Origin: CAWIMX01 sp963792785
GTDB taxonomy: Bacteria; Acidobacteriota; Vicinamibacteria; Vicinamibacterales; CAVVIG01
Length of the DNA stretch: 64,000 bases
Reading direction: 5' to 3'
Assembly: GCA_963792785.1 (NCBI GenBank)
Contig: CAWBXO010000004.1
Coordinates: forward strand, 186,001-250,000
Positions 28,129 to 36,927 of this stretch are shown piece after piece (within the stretch, counting starts at the first letter, position 1; the number at the start of each line of letters is the position of its first letter). The notes beneath the pieces are model-generated. The model was not told the DNA's origin. It searched no databases and saw only the letters and a list, made by a program, of their open reading frames with translations. The position numbers and the translations under genes are program-made.

Positions 28129-28496
28129 TACCCCGTGACCCACTCGGCCGCCTCGTCCGGATCGGTGAAGGCCGCCACGTGGACGCCTTGCGACTCCGCC
28201 AGCGTGGCGAGCATCCGCGCCACGCCGAACATCACGCCGGCCGCGGGCACCAGGCCGACTCGCCCGCCGAAGCGCGCGCGCACCGACGACAGGGTCGCCA
28301 ATATCTGCTGCACGTCCATGGCCGAGGGCACGAACGCCGAGCGCCGGGCATCGAAGAGCACGCCGAAGCCCGGTTCGAACGCCCCATCCGCGGCGAGCTC
28401 GCGAATGAACGTCACAATCGCGCCGACGTCCGACGGGCCGTCGGCGACGACGCGCACCAGACGCGCGCGGTCATCGACCGTGTAGGCGTACGCCAC
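28128..28496 (-). CDS. STAS/SpoIIAA-like small protein
   Basis: A 122-residue cytosolic protein, GTG start 2 bp after the hydrolase stop codon. The pattern (YTVDDRARLVRVVADG, FGVLFDARRSAFVPS, VHVAAFTDPDEAAEWV) looks like the SpoIIAA-like/STAS fold, where a small domain binds nucleotides or partner proteins. Assignment is by pattern only. Confidence 0.6.
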   Translation of the reverse strand: MAYAYTVDDRARLVRVVADGPSDVGAIVTFIRELAADGAFEPGFGVLFDARRSAFVPSAMDVQQILATLSSVRARFGGRVGLVPAAGVMFGVARMLATLAESQGVHVAAFTDPDEAAEWVTG

Positions 28497-28497
28497 G

Positions 28498-29634
28498 TCA
28501 GTAGCCGAGCTGCAGCATCCCGCTCGTCTTGCCGTTCACGGTGCCGTGCTCGAGCCACTCGCGCGAGGCTTCGAAGAGCAGCCGGTGGTTCACTTCCCAC
28601 ATCGCGTTGTGCGACGAGCACGCGAGGTCGATGAACACTTTGTCGGTGGCGCCGAGATCCTCGTAGAGGTCGCGCACGCGCGCCGGCGGCACCTGCCCGT
28701 CGTGCACGCCGGACACGAGCAGCGTCGGGATCGTGGTCTTCGCCACGAGCGCTTGGGTCCAGCCCCACACGGTCGTGCCGGGCGCGCGCCGCACGCCGGG
28801 GCCCCACGTCGCGCCGACCGGATCGCTCGCGAGCATCTCGGCCCACACCGCGTCGGCGACCGCGGGCTCGTACTGCGCCGCGCAGCCGACCTGCCGATCC
28901 CAGTTGGCGAGGAAGTCCTGGCGGGACTGCTTGCTCATCGCGGCGCCGTTGGCCGGCAGCGCGGGCGCCTCCGCGCGCGTGTTGCGGTTGTACGCCGGCG
29001 CCAGCAGCACGAGCTTGTTCACCTTCTCGGGGTGCTGTCCCGCGTAGCCGCCCGCCCGGGGCCCGCCCAGCGACCAGGCCACGAGGCTCACCGTGTCGAC
29101 GTGGCGCAGCGCGCGCACGTAGTCGACGACGGCGTCGATGTCGGCCCAGTCCGAGGCGATGGTGGTGAGCTGGTGGGGATAGCTCGGGTCGCAGAGCGCG
29201 GGGATCAGGCTCGGCACGAAATCGGCCTGCGCCTGTTTTCCGAGGTTGCAGGGGTCGTTCATCACGGCCGGCCGCGTCGAGCGGCCGTAGCCCTCAGTGT
29301 CCATCGAGAAGACGTCGTAGCCGGCCTCGGCGAGGAACGCCATCCAGCTGAAGTCGCGCGCGGGCACGTCGAAGGCGACCTCCGCGGGCGTGCCGGCGCC
29401 GTGGACGAAGAGGACGACGCCTTTCGCCGCCGCCGCGCCGCGCAGGCCGGGCCCGGCGAGCACGCGCTCGCGCACGTAGATCTGCGAGATGTCGCCCTTG
29501 ATCGCCGGGGCCATCGAGGCCACGCGGACGTAGTGATCGATCGAGACCGGCCGAACGTCCGCCTGCGCCGTCAAACCAAGTGTGCATCCGCTGATCAATC
29601 CGGCCGCGAGCGCGCCGCGCACGAGCTGTCGCAT
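28498..29634 (-). CDS. Secreted alpha/beta hydrolase
   Basis: A 378-residue protein; ATG at 29634 with GGAGG 8 nt upstream. Signal peptide with a Cys (SGCTLG), possibly lipidated. Oxyanion region VLFVHGAGTP, nucleophile in AWSLGGP, acid in SGVHDGQVP, base in CSSHNAMWE, so the catalytic triad is complete. An esterase or lipase-like role in the envelope is likely. The STAS-like gene follows 1-2 bp later. Confidence 0.85.
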   Translation of the reverse strand: MRQLVRGALAAGLISGCTLGLTAQADVRPVSIDHYVRVASMAPAIKGDISQIYVRERVLAGPGLRGAAAAKGVVLFVHGAGTPAEVAFDVPARDFSWMAFLAEAGYDVFSMDTEGYGRSTRPAVMNDPCNLGKQAQADFVPSLIPALCDPSYPHQLTTIASDWADIDAVVDYVRALRHVDTVSLVAWSLGGPRAGGYAGQHPEKVNKLVLLAPAYNRNTRAEAPALPANGAAMSKQSRQDFLANWDRQVGCAAQYEPAVADAVWAEMLASDPVGATWGPGVRRAPGTTVWGWTQALVAKTTIPTLLVSGVHDGQVPPARVRDLYEDLGATDKVFIDLACSSHNAMWEVNHRLLFEASREWLEHGTVNGKTSGMLQLGY

Positions 29635-29691
29635 CAATACGCCTCCGTTGGCGTCACGATACGTGCGGGTGGACCGGGAGTCAATCTAGGT

Positions 29692-29697
29692 AGAATG
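29692..29697 (+). promoter_or_regulatory. Candidate -10 of NHL propeller gene
   Basis: TAGAAT 25 bp before the ATG, followed by Shine-Dalgarno AAGGAGGAAGG. Confidence 0.4.
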
Positions 29698-29721
29698 ACT
29701 CTCGCAAGGAGGAAGGTGTAA

Positions 29722-30762
29722 ATGAATGTCATCCGTATTGGTCGTCTGACCGCTGCCGTGGCGGCCGTCACCGTCATGACGCTGCCCGGCGCGGCGTTCG
29801 CGCAGAGCGACAAACCGGCCTCGAACGACCTGCCGAATCCGTACCGGACCGTGACCGGCTGGGCGCACCTGCCCGACGGCCGCAAGTGGGGCTCGACGGC
29901 CGGCGTGGACATCGCGCCCGACGGCAGCCTGTGGGCGATCGATCGCTGCGGCGGCAACAGCTGCGCGCAGTCGACCCAGGATCCCGTGATCCACTTCGAC
30001 GCCAACGGCAACGCGATCGGGCACTTCGGCGCGAACCTCTTCGTCCAGCCGCACGGCCTGCATGTCGACCGCGACGGCAACGTCTGGGTGACCGATCCGC
30101 AGGGCACGCCGGACAAGACGAAGGGCTACACGGTGGTCAAGTTCAGCCCGACGGGCAAGGTGCTGCTCACGCTCGGCAAGGCCGGGATGCAGGGCAACCC
30201 GCCCGAGGCGCTCGGCGCGCCGTCGGACGTGATCGTCGCGCCCAACGGCGACATCATCGTCGCCGACGGCCACTCGGGCTGCAACTGCGACAACCGTCTG
30301 GTGATCTATGACAAGACGGGCAAGTTCCTGAAGATCGTCGGCAAGACGGGCACCGGCCCGGGCGAGTTCGATGGCCCGCACGCGCTCGTGTACGACTCGC
30401 AGGGCCGGCTGTTCGTCGGCGACCGCACGAACAACCGCGTCCAGATCTTCGACCGCAACCTGAACTTCGTCGCCCAGATGCACCAGTTCGGCCGGCCGAG
30501 CGGGTTGTTCATGGGCGCGAACGACACGCTCTATGCGGCCGACTCGGAGTCGCGCGAGGAAGACGGCTACGGCCACAACCCGGGCGTGCACCGCGGCATC
30601 CGCGTCGGCAGCGCGCGCACGGGCGAGGTGACGGCGTTCATTCCGGATCCGGACCCCAAGGGCGGCTCGAGCGCGGCCGAGGGCGTCGCCGCCGACGCGC
30701 AGGGCAACGTCTACGGCGCGGAAGTCGGTCCGCGCAATCTGAAGCGGTACGTCAAGCGGTAG
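29722..30762 (+). CDS. Secreted NHL-repeat six-bladed propeller (paralogue of 33649-34812)
   Basis: A 346-residue protein with AAGGAGG upstream and a signal peptide ending AFAQ. NHL-type blades: GVDIAPDGSLWAIDR, GLHVDRDGNVWVTDP, DVIVAPNGDIIVADG, ALVYDSQGRLFVGDR, GVAADAQGNVYGAEV. This fold occurs in peptidyl-alpha-hydroxyglycine lyases and in binding proteins; no catalytic role can be read here. The protein at 33649 shares the same start (NPYRTVTG vs NPYQTISG) and end (GAEVGPR...KRYVK). A perfect terminator follows. Confidence 0.85.
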   Translation: MNVIRIGRLTAAVAAVTVMTLPGAAFAQSDKPASNDLPNPYRTVTGWAHLPDGRKWGSTAGVDIAPDGSLWAIDRCGGNSCAQSTQDPVIHFDANGNAIGHFGANLFVQPHGLHVDRDGNVWVTDPQGTPDKTKGYTVVKFSPTGKVLLTLGKAGMQGNPPEALGAPSDVIVAPNGDIIVADGHSGCNCDNRLVIYDKTGKFLKIVGKTGTGPGEFDGPHALVYDSQGRLFVGDRTNNRVQIFDRNLNFVAQMHQFGRPSGLFMGANDTLYAADSESREEDGYGHNPGVHRGIRVGSARTGEVTAFIPDPDPKGGSSAAEGVAADAQGNVYGAEVGPRNLKRYVKR

Positions 30763-30779
30763 CCGCCAACGCACTACCA

Positions 30780-30804
30780 GCCGGGGCTCACCGCGAGCCC
30801 CGGC
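30780..30804 (+). terminator. Perfect GC hairpin terminator
   Basis: GCCGGGGCTC-ACCGC-GAGCCCCGGC, 10-bp arms, 18 bp after the propeller stop codon, no U-tract. Confidence 0.7.
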
Positions 30805-30850
30805 GCCTGTATTCAAAGGAGACGGGCGTTTCTTGCGAAAGGAGCAGGTC

Positions 30851-31234
30851 ATGACACGTGGTTCGACTCTCAGGATCGGTTCGGTTCTCGCTTCCCTCAT
30901 TCTCTGCGCCGCCGCCCTGGCGTCCGCAGACACCTACAGCCCCAACGTCACGATGAGCGTCACGCCGCCGTCGGGTTCAGCCCAGACGCTCACCGTCCAC
31001 GAAAGCGGCACCGCCACGCTCACGGTCAGCGGTGTCGTGTACGGCTTCCGGCCGACGATGCTCGACGACCAGGGCACGCGGACGATCGTGACCGTCTTCT
31101 CGATGCCCACGGCGACGAAGGCGGCGGCCGAACTCGGCGAGGTCCAAGTGAAGCTCGGCGCCGCGGCGGTCGCGACGAAGACGACGCCGGCGTTCAAGAT
31201 CGCCGTGACAAAGGTTGACAAGAAGCCGATGTAA
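30851..31234 (+). CDS. Small secreted protein, unknown
   Basis: A 127-residue protein; ATG at 30851 with AAGGAG 6 nt upstream. Signal peptide to about residue 28 (ALASADT). The mature part is Thr/Val-rich and looks like one small beta sandwich (VTMSVTPPSGSAQTLTVHES, TATLTVSGVVYGFRP), ending in Lys-rich VTKVDKKPM. No known family recognised. Confidence 0.6.
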   Translation: MTRGSTLRIGSVLASLILCAAALASADTYSPNVTMSVTPPSGSAQTLTVHESGTATLTVSGVVYGFRPTMLDDQGTRTIVTVFSMPTATKAAAELGEVQVKLGAAAVATKTTPAFKIAVTKVDKKPM

Positions 31235-31242
31235 CGAGTCCG

Positions 31243-31292
31243 GGGCGCCCGGTACCCGTTGGTATTCAAATTGTTGGGGCTTCCGGGCGCCC
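31243..31292 (+). terminator. Inverted repeat before DUF5916 gene
   Basis: GGGCGCCCGG and CCGGGCGCCC, 10-bp perfect arms, about 30-nt loop, right after the small secreted protein gene. Confidence 0.5.
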
Positions 31293-31300
31293 GTCCCACC

Positions 31301-31309
31301 TGATAAGAT
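31301..31309 (+). promoter_or_regulatory. Extended -10, leaderless DUF5916 gene
   Basis: TGATAAGAT, 7 nt before the ATG at 31317; no ribosome site. Confidence 0.5.
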
Positions 31310-31316
31310 CGGTCGG

Positions 31317-33541
31317 ATGATCCTGCTCCTGGCCGCCCTCGCTGTGGCGGGCTCGCTCGCGGTGTCGCCCGCGGCGGCGCAGACGGCACCCGAGGCGTCC
31401 ACCGCCCGGCGCATCGAGGCGACGCGGACGGACTCGCCGCCCGACGTGGACGGACGGCTCGACGATCCGGTGTGGCGCACGGCCGCGCGCATCACGCGCT
31501 TCGTTCAGCAGCGCCCGCTCGACGGCGCGCCGGCCACCGAGCAGACCGAGGTCCTTGTCGCCTACGACAGCCAGAACCTCTACTTCGGCATCTACGCCCA
31601 CTACAACGATCCGTCCATCATTCGCGCGAACCGTGTGGACCGCGACCAGACCGGCCGTGACGACACGGTGTCGCTCTACTTCGATCCGTTCCTCGACCGG
31701 CAGCGCGCCTACGTGTTCTCCGTCAACGGCTACGGCGTCCAGGGTGACGCGCTCATGGGGGGCGGCGGCGGGGGGGAGGCGGCGGACGGGGCGGCGGGGG
31801 GGGCGGCCCTGACGGGGATTCGTCCTGGGACGCCCTCTTCTCGTCGGCCGGCCGACTCGTCAAGGACGGCTGGACGGCGGAGGTCGCGATTCCGTTCAAG
31901 AGCCTGCGATACCCGTCGACGCGGCCCGGCGAGGCGCACAGCTGGGGCTTTCAGGTGAAGCGCGACATCGAGGGCAAGAACGAGAGCGTGGTCTGGTCTC
32001 CCGTGTCGCGCAACGTCCCGGGTTTCCTGCGCCAGATGGGCACGCTCGACGGCCTCTCGAACCTCTCGACCAGCCGGAACCTCGAGTTCCTGCCGACGTT
32101 CACCGCCGTGCGGCCCTCGGCCCTCGACACGTCGACCGGCGAGTACGGCACGCTGACGTCGAAGCCGGAGGCCGGCCTGAACGTGAAGTACGGCATCACG
32201 TCGAACCTGACCGCCGATTTCACGGCGAACCCGGATTTCTCCCAGATCGAGTCCGATCGGCAGCAGATCCTGACGAACCAGCGCTATCCGGTGTTCTTTC
32301 CGGAGCTCCGGCCCTTCTTCCTCGAGGGCCAGGAGATCTTCAACGTGCAGGGGCCGGTGAACTTCACCCACACGCGGACGATCGTCGATCCGCGCGTCGG
32401 GACGAAGCTGACCGGGAAGGTCGGCAAGACCACGCTCGGCCTGCTCTACAGCGACGACCAGGCCCCGGGGCACACCGACGATCCGTCCGACCCCGCCTTC
32501 GGCCAGGCGGCACAGGTCTTCATGGGGCGCGTGCGGTACGACCTCTACCCGGAGTCGCACGTCGGGCTCCTGGTGACCGACCGCGAGTTCCTGAACCAGC
32601 ACAGCCGGCTGGGCGGCTTCGACACGCGGCTGCGCCTCGGCACCAACTACCGCCTCAACGCCACGTTCATGGCGACCGATCGGATCACGAGCGACGGCGT
32701 CCATGCGTCGGGCCCGATGTTCGACGTCGGCTTCCGCAAGGACGGCCGCAACTTCACGTACGATATCGGGCACTCCGAGATCGACCCGAACTTCGGCACC
32801 GACGTCGGGTTCGTGCGCCGTACGAATGTCCGTCAGACGGACGCAAACATCGGGTACCGCTGGTGGCCGGACGGCACCGTCGCGAACTGGGGCCCCCGCT
32901 TCAGCTACATGCGCAACTACGACTTCGACGGCGTCCTCCAGGACGAGCAGTTCGGGTCGAACATGCAGGTGCAGTTCGCGCAGAGCGTCCAGATCAACGG
33001 CGGCGTGGACCGCGACATGGAGCGCTACGGCGGCATCGACTTCTGGAAGTCCCGGTACTCGCTCGGCGGCAACATCAATACGAGCCGGCTCGTGTCCTTC
33101 GGCGGCTTCATGAACGTGGGCGACGCGATCCGCTATGTGGACGACCCGTTCCTGGGCCACGAGGTCCGCTTCAATCTGAACTCGACGCTGCGCCCGTTCT
33201 CGCGCCTCCAGTCGAGCCTCAGCCTGAGCACGAGCCACCTCACCGATCCCCGCGACGGCTCACAGGTCTTCGACGTGAAGGTGCTCCGCGCGCAGACGAC
33301 GTTCCAGTTCACCCCGCGCCTGGTGCTGCGGAACATCACGGAGCTCAACTCCGAGGCCCACACGATCGGCCTCAACATCCTCGGCACGTACCGGGTGAAC
33401 TCGGGCACGGTCTTCTACGTCGGCTACGACGACCACTACCAGCAGGGGGAGGCGATCGACGCCCTCCTCTTCCAGGACACGGCCTACCGGCGCACCAACC
33501 GGGCGTTTTTCACAAAGTTGCAGTACCTGTTCCGCTATTGA
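31317..33541 (+). CDS. DUF5916/CBM9-like outer-membrane protein, frameshifted in a G-tract
   Basis: Signal peptide to about residue 25. A CBM9-like N-terminal domain (DGRLDDPVWRTAARITRFVQ, DSQNLYFGIYAHYND) is followed by a long barrel domain (DUF5916: DWFADFTANPDF-like blocks such as NLTADFTANPDFSQIESD, YPVFFPELRPFFLEGQEIF) ending LQYLFRY. Between them, bases 31757-31803 are G-rich with a run of eight Gs at 31796-31803. Frame 1 runs into nonsense, while another frame resumes as SSWDALFSSAGRLVKDGWT. The joined product is about 740 residues with a poly-Gly linker. Likely an outer-membrane barrel for carbohydrate handling (family inference). One of three in this window. Confidence 0.75.
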
Positions 33542-33648
33542 GCGGCCCTGGACGCTTGCGCCGGGTGACGGGACGGTCTACGCTACGCGGACCATCCCCG
33601 CGGGGAAGGTGTGACTGTGCCGGGCATCCCCGGCCGAGGAGGAGTGCG

Positions 33649-34812
33649 ATGTCGGCAAGTCGCGTGAAACTCACGCTCGGAGCGGCCGCGGTGGCCGTGT
33701 TGGCGCTGGCGGGCTGGCGCGTCCATGCCCAGAGCGGCATGGCGCCCACCAACGACGCCCCGAACCCGTATCAGACCATTTCCGGCTACTTCAAGCTGCC
33801 CGCCGGTCGCACCTGGGGTTCGACGAGCGCCGTCGATATCGACAAGGACGGCCGCACGATCTGGGTGGCCGAGCGCTGCCAGGCCAACGGCTGCGCGGAC
33901 CGCGCGACCGGCCAGATGTCGCCGCTCGATCCGGTCCTGCACTTCGACGCCAACGGCAATCTGATCAAGAGCTTCGGCGCGGGCATGATCGTCTTCGCCC
34001 ATGGCATCGACGTCGATCCCGACGGCAACATCTGGGTGACCGACGGCCAGGACAACGCCCCGGCACCCGCGCGCGGCGCGCGCGCGGGCGGCGCCGCGGC
34101 GGCGGGCGCGGCGGCGGCGGCCGGACGCGCCGCGGGACGCGCGGCGGGTCCGACGATCCCGAACCCGGCAGCCACCAAAGGCCACCAGGTGTTCAAGTTC
34201 AGCACCGACGGCAAGGTGCTGATGACGATCGGGAAGCCGGGCGGCGCGGCGCCCCCCGAGTGCTGCTACCAGCCGAACGACGTCTTCGTGGCGCCCAACG
34301 GCGACATCTTCGTCGCCGAGGGCCACTCGAGCTCCCCCGGCAGCATCGGGATCGTGTTCAAGTTCGACAAGACGGGCAAGCTCCTCAAGAGCTGGGGCTC
34401 GTTCGGCAGCGGCCCCGGCCAGTTCGATCAGCCGCACGCCCTCGCGATGGACTCGAAGGGCCTGCTCTACATCGGCGACCGCAACAACAACCGCGTGCAG
34501 GTGTTCGACCAGAACGGCACCTACCTTCGCGAGTACGCGCAGTGGAGCCGCCCGAGCGGCATCTTCATCAAGGACGACATCCTCTACTCGGCCGATTCCG
34601 AGTCGATGTCGGTCTCGCGCAACCACGACGGCTGGAAGCGCGGCATCCGCATGGGCAAGATCAGCGACGGCAAGATCTTCGCCTTCATCCCCGATCCGGA
34701 TGAGAACGCGACGGGCACCAGTGCCGCGGAAGGCGTGGCCGTCGACGCGGCCGGGAACATCTACGGCGCCGAGGTCGGCCCGCGGGCCGTCAAGAAGTAC
34801 GTGAAGAAGTAA
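33649..34812 (+). CDS. Secreted NHL-repeat propeller with Ala/Gly/Arg insert
   Basis: A 387-residue protein, GAGGAGGAG upstream. Signal peptide ends VHAQ. Same blades as the 29722 protein (AVDIDKDGRTIWVAER, GIDVDPDGNIWVTDG, DVFVAPNGDIFVAEG, ALAMDSKGLLYIGDRNNNR). The difference is a 30-residue low-complexity insert (about 140-165, ARAGGAAAAGAAAAAGRAAG) after the second blade. Function unknown, probably periplasmic binding or lyase-like. Confidence 0.85.
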   Translation: MSASRVKLTLGAAAVAVLALAGWRVHAQSGMAPTNDAPNPYQTISGYFKLPAGRTWGSTSAVDIDKDGRTIWVAERCQANGCADRATGQMSPLDPVLHFDANGNLIKSFGAGMIVFAHGIDVDPDGNIWVTDGQDNAPAPARGARAGGAAAAGAAAAAGRAAGRAAGPTIPNPAATKGHQVFKFSTDGKVLMTIGKPGGAAPPECCYQPNDVFVAPNGDIFVAEGHSSSPGSIGIVFKFDKTGKLLKSWGSFGSGPGQFDQPHALAMDSKGLLYIGDRNNNRVQVFDQNGTYLREYAQWSRPSGIFIKDDILYSADSESMSVSRNHDGWKRGIRMGKISDGKIFAFIPDPDENATGTSAAEGVAVDAAGNIYGAEVGPRAVKKYVKK

Positions 34813-34907
34813 GGCAAGAATGCATTAAGGCAGGAATGCAAGAATGCGGAACGGCGGATCGTGAAATCCGCATTCCTGCATTCTTGCGTTCGTGCATTTC
34901 TGCATTG
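34813..34907. repeat. Mirror octamer arrays (GCAAGAAT / GCATTCTT type)
   Basis: Left: GGCAAGAA, TGCATTAA, GGCAGGAA, TGCAAGAA, TGCGGAAC. Right: CCGCATTC, CTGCATTC, TTGCGTTC, GTGCATTT, CTGCATTG. The two halves pair over 21 bp (34830-34850 with 34867-34887, two mismatches that become G-U pairs). Starts at the base after the propeller stop; sits between convergent genes. Confidence 0.85.
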
Positions 34908-34915
34908 CGGTGACG

Positions 34916-36067
34916 TTACGCGAGCCGGCGCGCGCGAATCACGGCGAGCGTCCCCACCAGCGTCAGCGCGCACACCGTAATCACCGACGCTGCCATGAAC
35001 GCGGCGTAGGCCCGCCGCCCCATCAGATCGAACACGCTGAACGCCATCACGGCCACCGCCGCGCCGCCGGCGATCCGCGCCGCCCGCGGCAGGTCGCGGA
35101 ACCGGTCGAAGAACAGCATCACCGCGGGCGTCGCCGCCAGCAGCCCGTAGTCCCAGCCCTGAGGCGAGAGCAGCGGCACGAGCAGCATCAGCGTCGCCAC
35201 TTCCAGGTACTCCGGGCGCGGCAGCCCCTCCCCGTTCCGCACCATCGCGGCCACGACGCCCAACAGCGCGGCGATCGTGCCGATCGCGAGGAATCCGGCC
35301 AGCCGTCCGATCCCGAACCATTTCGCGTACATCGCCCACACCGACACGTTGTCCTGGTTCAGCAGATTCGGCGCCGTGGTCTCCGCGATCGTCGCGATCC
35401 AGTCGCCGAGCTGCGTGACGTTGCCGCGGACACCGTAGACGAGCGCGGGCACCGCCAGCGCCGCCACCACCGCGGCCGCGCAGGCCGCGAGCGCCCGCCA
35501 GCGGCGCGTGACGAACAGATACGGCAGGAAGACGAGCGTGTACGGCTTGACGACGACGGAGGTCGCAATCCACCCGCCGGCGCGCGCCGGTCGGCCGCGT
35601 CGCAGGCTGCCGATCGCGGCCACCACGCACAGGGCCAGCAGGCTGTTGCACTGGCCGAGGTTCAGCTCGTGCAGGTAGAACTTCAGCATCGCCAGCGTGG
35701 TGAGCCCCGCCAGCGCCCACGGTCCGGCTCGCCGGTCGGGCAACAGCGCGAGGCTGGCGGCCACCAGGACCGCCAGCGCCGCCACGGAGATGAAGAACCA
35801 GACGACCTTGGCGGTGTGGAGCGGAAGCAGCGTGAGCGGCGCGACGGCCACGGCAAACACCGGCAGGTATTTGTGCTGGTAGTGGCCATCCTCGGCGCGG
35901 TAGAGCGCCTCGGCATGTCGGGCGCGCGTGCCGGCGCGGTAGTAGACCTCGAAGTCCGGCATCTCGCGGACGACGCGCGGGGCGGCGAGCGCGGCGGCGG
36001 CGAGAAGGAGCGCCGCCAGGAGCTGAGGAGCTGAGAAACGGGGGAGCTGAGGAACTTTGAGCGTCAC
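34916..36067 (-). CDS. DUF2029/GT87 polyprenyl-phosphate mannosyltransferase-like membrane protein
   Basis: A 383-residue protein with about 10 membrane helices. GT87 marks: MPDFEVYYRAGTRARHAEAL with the acidic residue of the first periplasmic loop, YQHKYLPVFA, NLGQCNSLLAL, VVVKPYTLVFLPYL. It probably transfers a mannose or arabinose unit from polyprenyl phosphate in the periplasm (family knowledge). The GTG start lies in the middle of an octamer array, so residues 4-16 (KVPQLPRFSAPQL) are encoded by repeat units. A later start is possible. Confidence 0.8.
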   Translation of the reverse strand: MTLKVPQLPRFSAPQLLAALLLAAAALAAPRVVREMPDFEVYYRAGTRARHAEALYRAEDGHYQHKYLPVFAVAVAPLTLLPLHTAKVVWFFISVAALAVLVAASLALLPDRRAGPWALAGLTTLAMLKFYLHELNLGQCNSLLALCVVAAIGSLRRGRPARAGGWIATSVVVKPYTLVFLPYLFVTRRWRALAACAAAVVAALAVPALVYGVRGNVTQLGDWIATIAETTAPNLLNQDNVSVWAMYAKWFGIGRLAGFLAIGTIAALLGVVAAMVRNGEGLPRPEYLEVATLMLLVPLLSPQGWDYGLLAATPAVMLFFDRFRDLPRAARIAGGAAVAVMAFSVFDLMGRRAYAAFMAASVITVCALTLVGTLAVIRARRLA

Positions 36068-36107
36068 TTCCTCAGTTCTCCAGCTCCCCAGTTCCCCAGC
36101 TACTTGA
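36018..36107. repeat. Mirror octamer arrays (AGGAGCTG / TTCCCCAG type)
   Basis: Left: AGGAGCTG x2, AGAAACGG, GGGAGCTG, AGGAACTT. Right: TTCCTCAG, TTCTCCAG, CTCCCCAG, TTCCCCAG, CTACTTGA. It overlaps the first codons of the GT87 gene and the stop of the cupin gene. Confidence 0.85.
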
Positions 36108-36762
36108 GCTCAGGATTGACATATCCCGACGGCAGGACCTTGGTCTGATCGGGCCGCACGCTCAGATAGTCGACGTGATCCGCGATGTTCGTCCAGCCGT
36201 GGGGCACGCCGGCCGGGATGACGATCACGTCGCCGGTCTTCACGACGCGGCTGACCGCGTTGCCGACGATCTGCCCGCTGCAGGACGGTCCGTTGAGCGT
36301 GGTGGTCACGACGCTGTCGGCGGCCGAGCGCGTGCCGTTCAGGATCTCGCCTCCCGTGACGAGGGTGCCCGTGCCCGACACGACGTAGTAGGTCTCCGTC
36401 GTCGAGTCGTGCGCGATTCCGCTCGCGCCCGAGGGCGTCCCGGAGGACACGCCGCACCGTGCCCCGGCCGGGGCGTTGCCGCGCGCCGCGCCGGCCGCCG
36501 CGCCACGGGCCGCGGGCGCCCCGCCGCGCGCCGCCGCGCCGCGCGCGCCCCCGGTCGCACCGCGATGGATGATGCCGATCGCCAGGTTGTACGTGCCCAT
36601 GTCGATCACGCGAATCTGCCGATCCGTGCCCGGCAGCTTGTTGATCTCCTGGATCTGCTCGGCCGTGATGTCGATGGCCGCCTTGGGCGGCGCCTGCGCG
36701 ATCGCCAGGGCCGGCGCGAACGCCAGCGCCGCGGCCATCAACCCGAATATCCCCTTCTTCAT
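36100..36762 (-). CDS. Secreted cupin with Ala/Gly/Arg-rich insert
   Basis: A 220-residue protein with a signal peptide ending AIAQ. The cupin core is split: an N-terminal strand region (IRVIDMGTYNLAIGIIHRG), then a 30-residue insert of AAARGGAPAARG type, then TTETYYVVSGTGTLVTGG and VIVIPAGVPHGWTN with metal-site residues. A ribosome site GGAG lies near the ATG. Function unknown; distinct from the two HFHDQ cupins in the window. Confidence 0.8.
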   Translation of the reverse strand: MKKGIFGLMAAALAFAPALAIAQAPPKAAIDITAEQIQEINKLPGTDRQIRVIDMGTYNLAIGIIHRGATGGARGAAARGGAPAARGAAAGAARGNAPAGARCGVSSGTPSGASGIAHDSTTETYYVVSGTGTLVTGGEILNGTRSAADSVVTTTLNGPSCSGQIVGNAVSRVVKTGDVIVIPAGVPHGWTNIADHVDYLSVRPDQTKVLPSGYVNPELK

Positions 36763-36876
36763 GCGCGTGTCTCCTTCATTAATGCTCGTGGGGCCCCACC
36801 CCCACTCGCGATCCCGCTGCGATGCCTCGTCCCTCGGCCTCGAGCGTAGACTCTCGGCCTCGGGTGTCCTCGCGGG

Positions 36877-36902
36877 GCCCGGCCAATATATACCGGCCGG
36901 GC
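36877..36902. promoter_or_regulatory. Palindrome upstream of lipoprotein gene
   Basis: GCCCGGCC-AATATATACC-GGCCGGGC, perfect 8-bp arms, at the -35 side of the promoter at 36913; possible operator. Confidence 0.45.
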
Positions 36903-36912
36903 TTGCGCCTTG

Positions 36913-36918
36913 TACAAT
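36913..36918 (+). promoter_or_regulatory. Candidate -10 of small lipoprotein gene
   Basis: TACAAT 12 nt before the ATG at 36931; no ribosome site, so a very short or absent leader is expected. Confidence 0.4.
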
Positions 36919-36927
36919 CGGGCGAGT

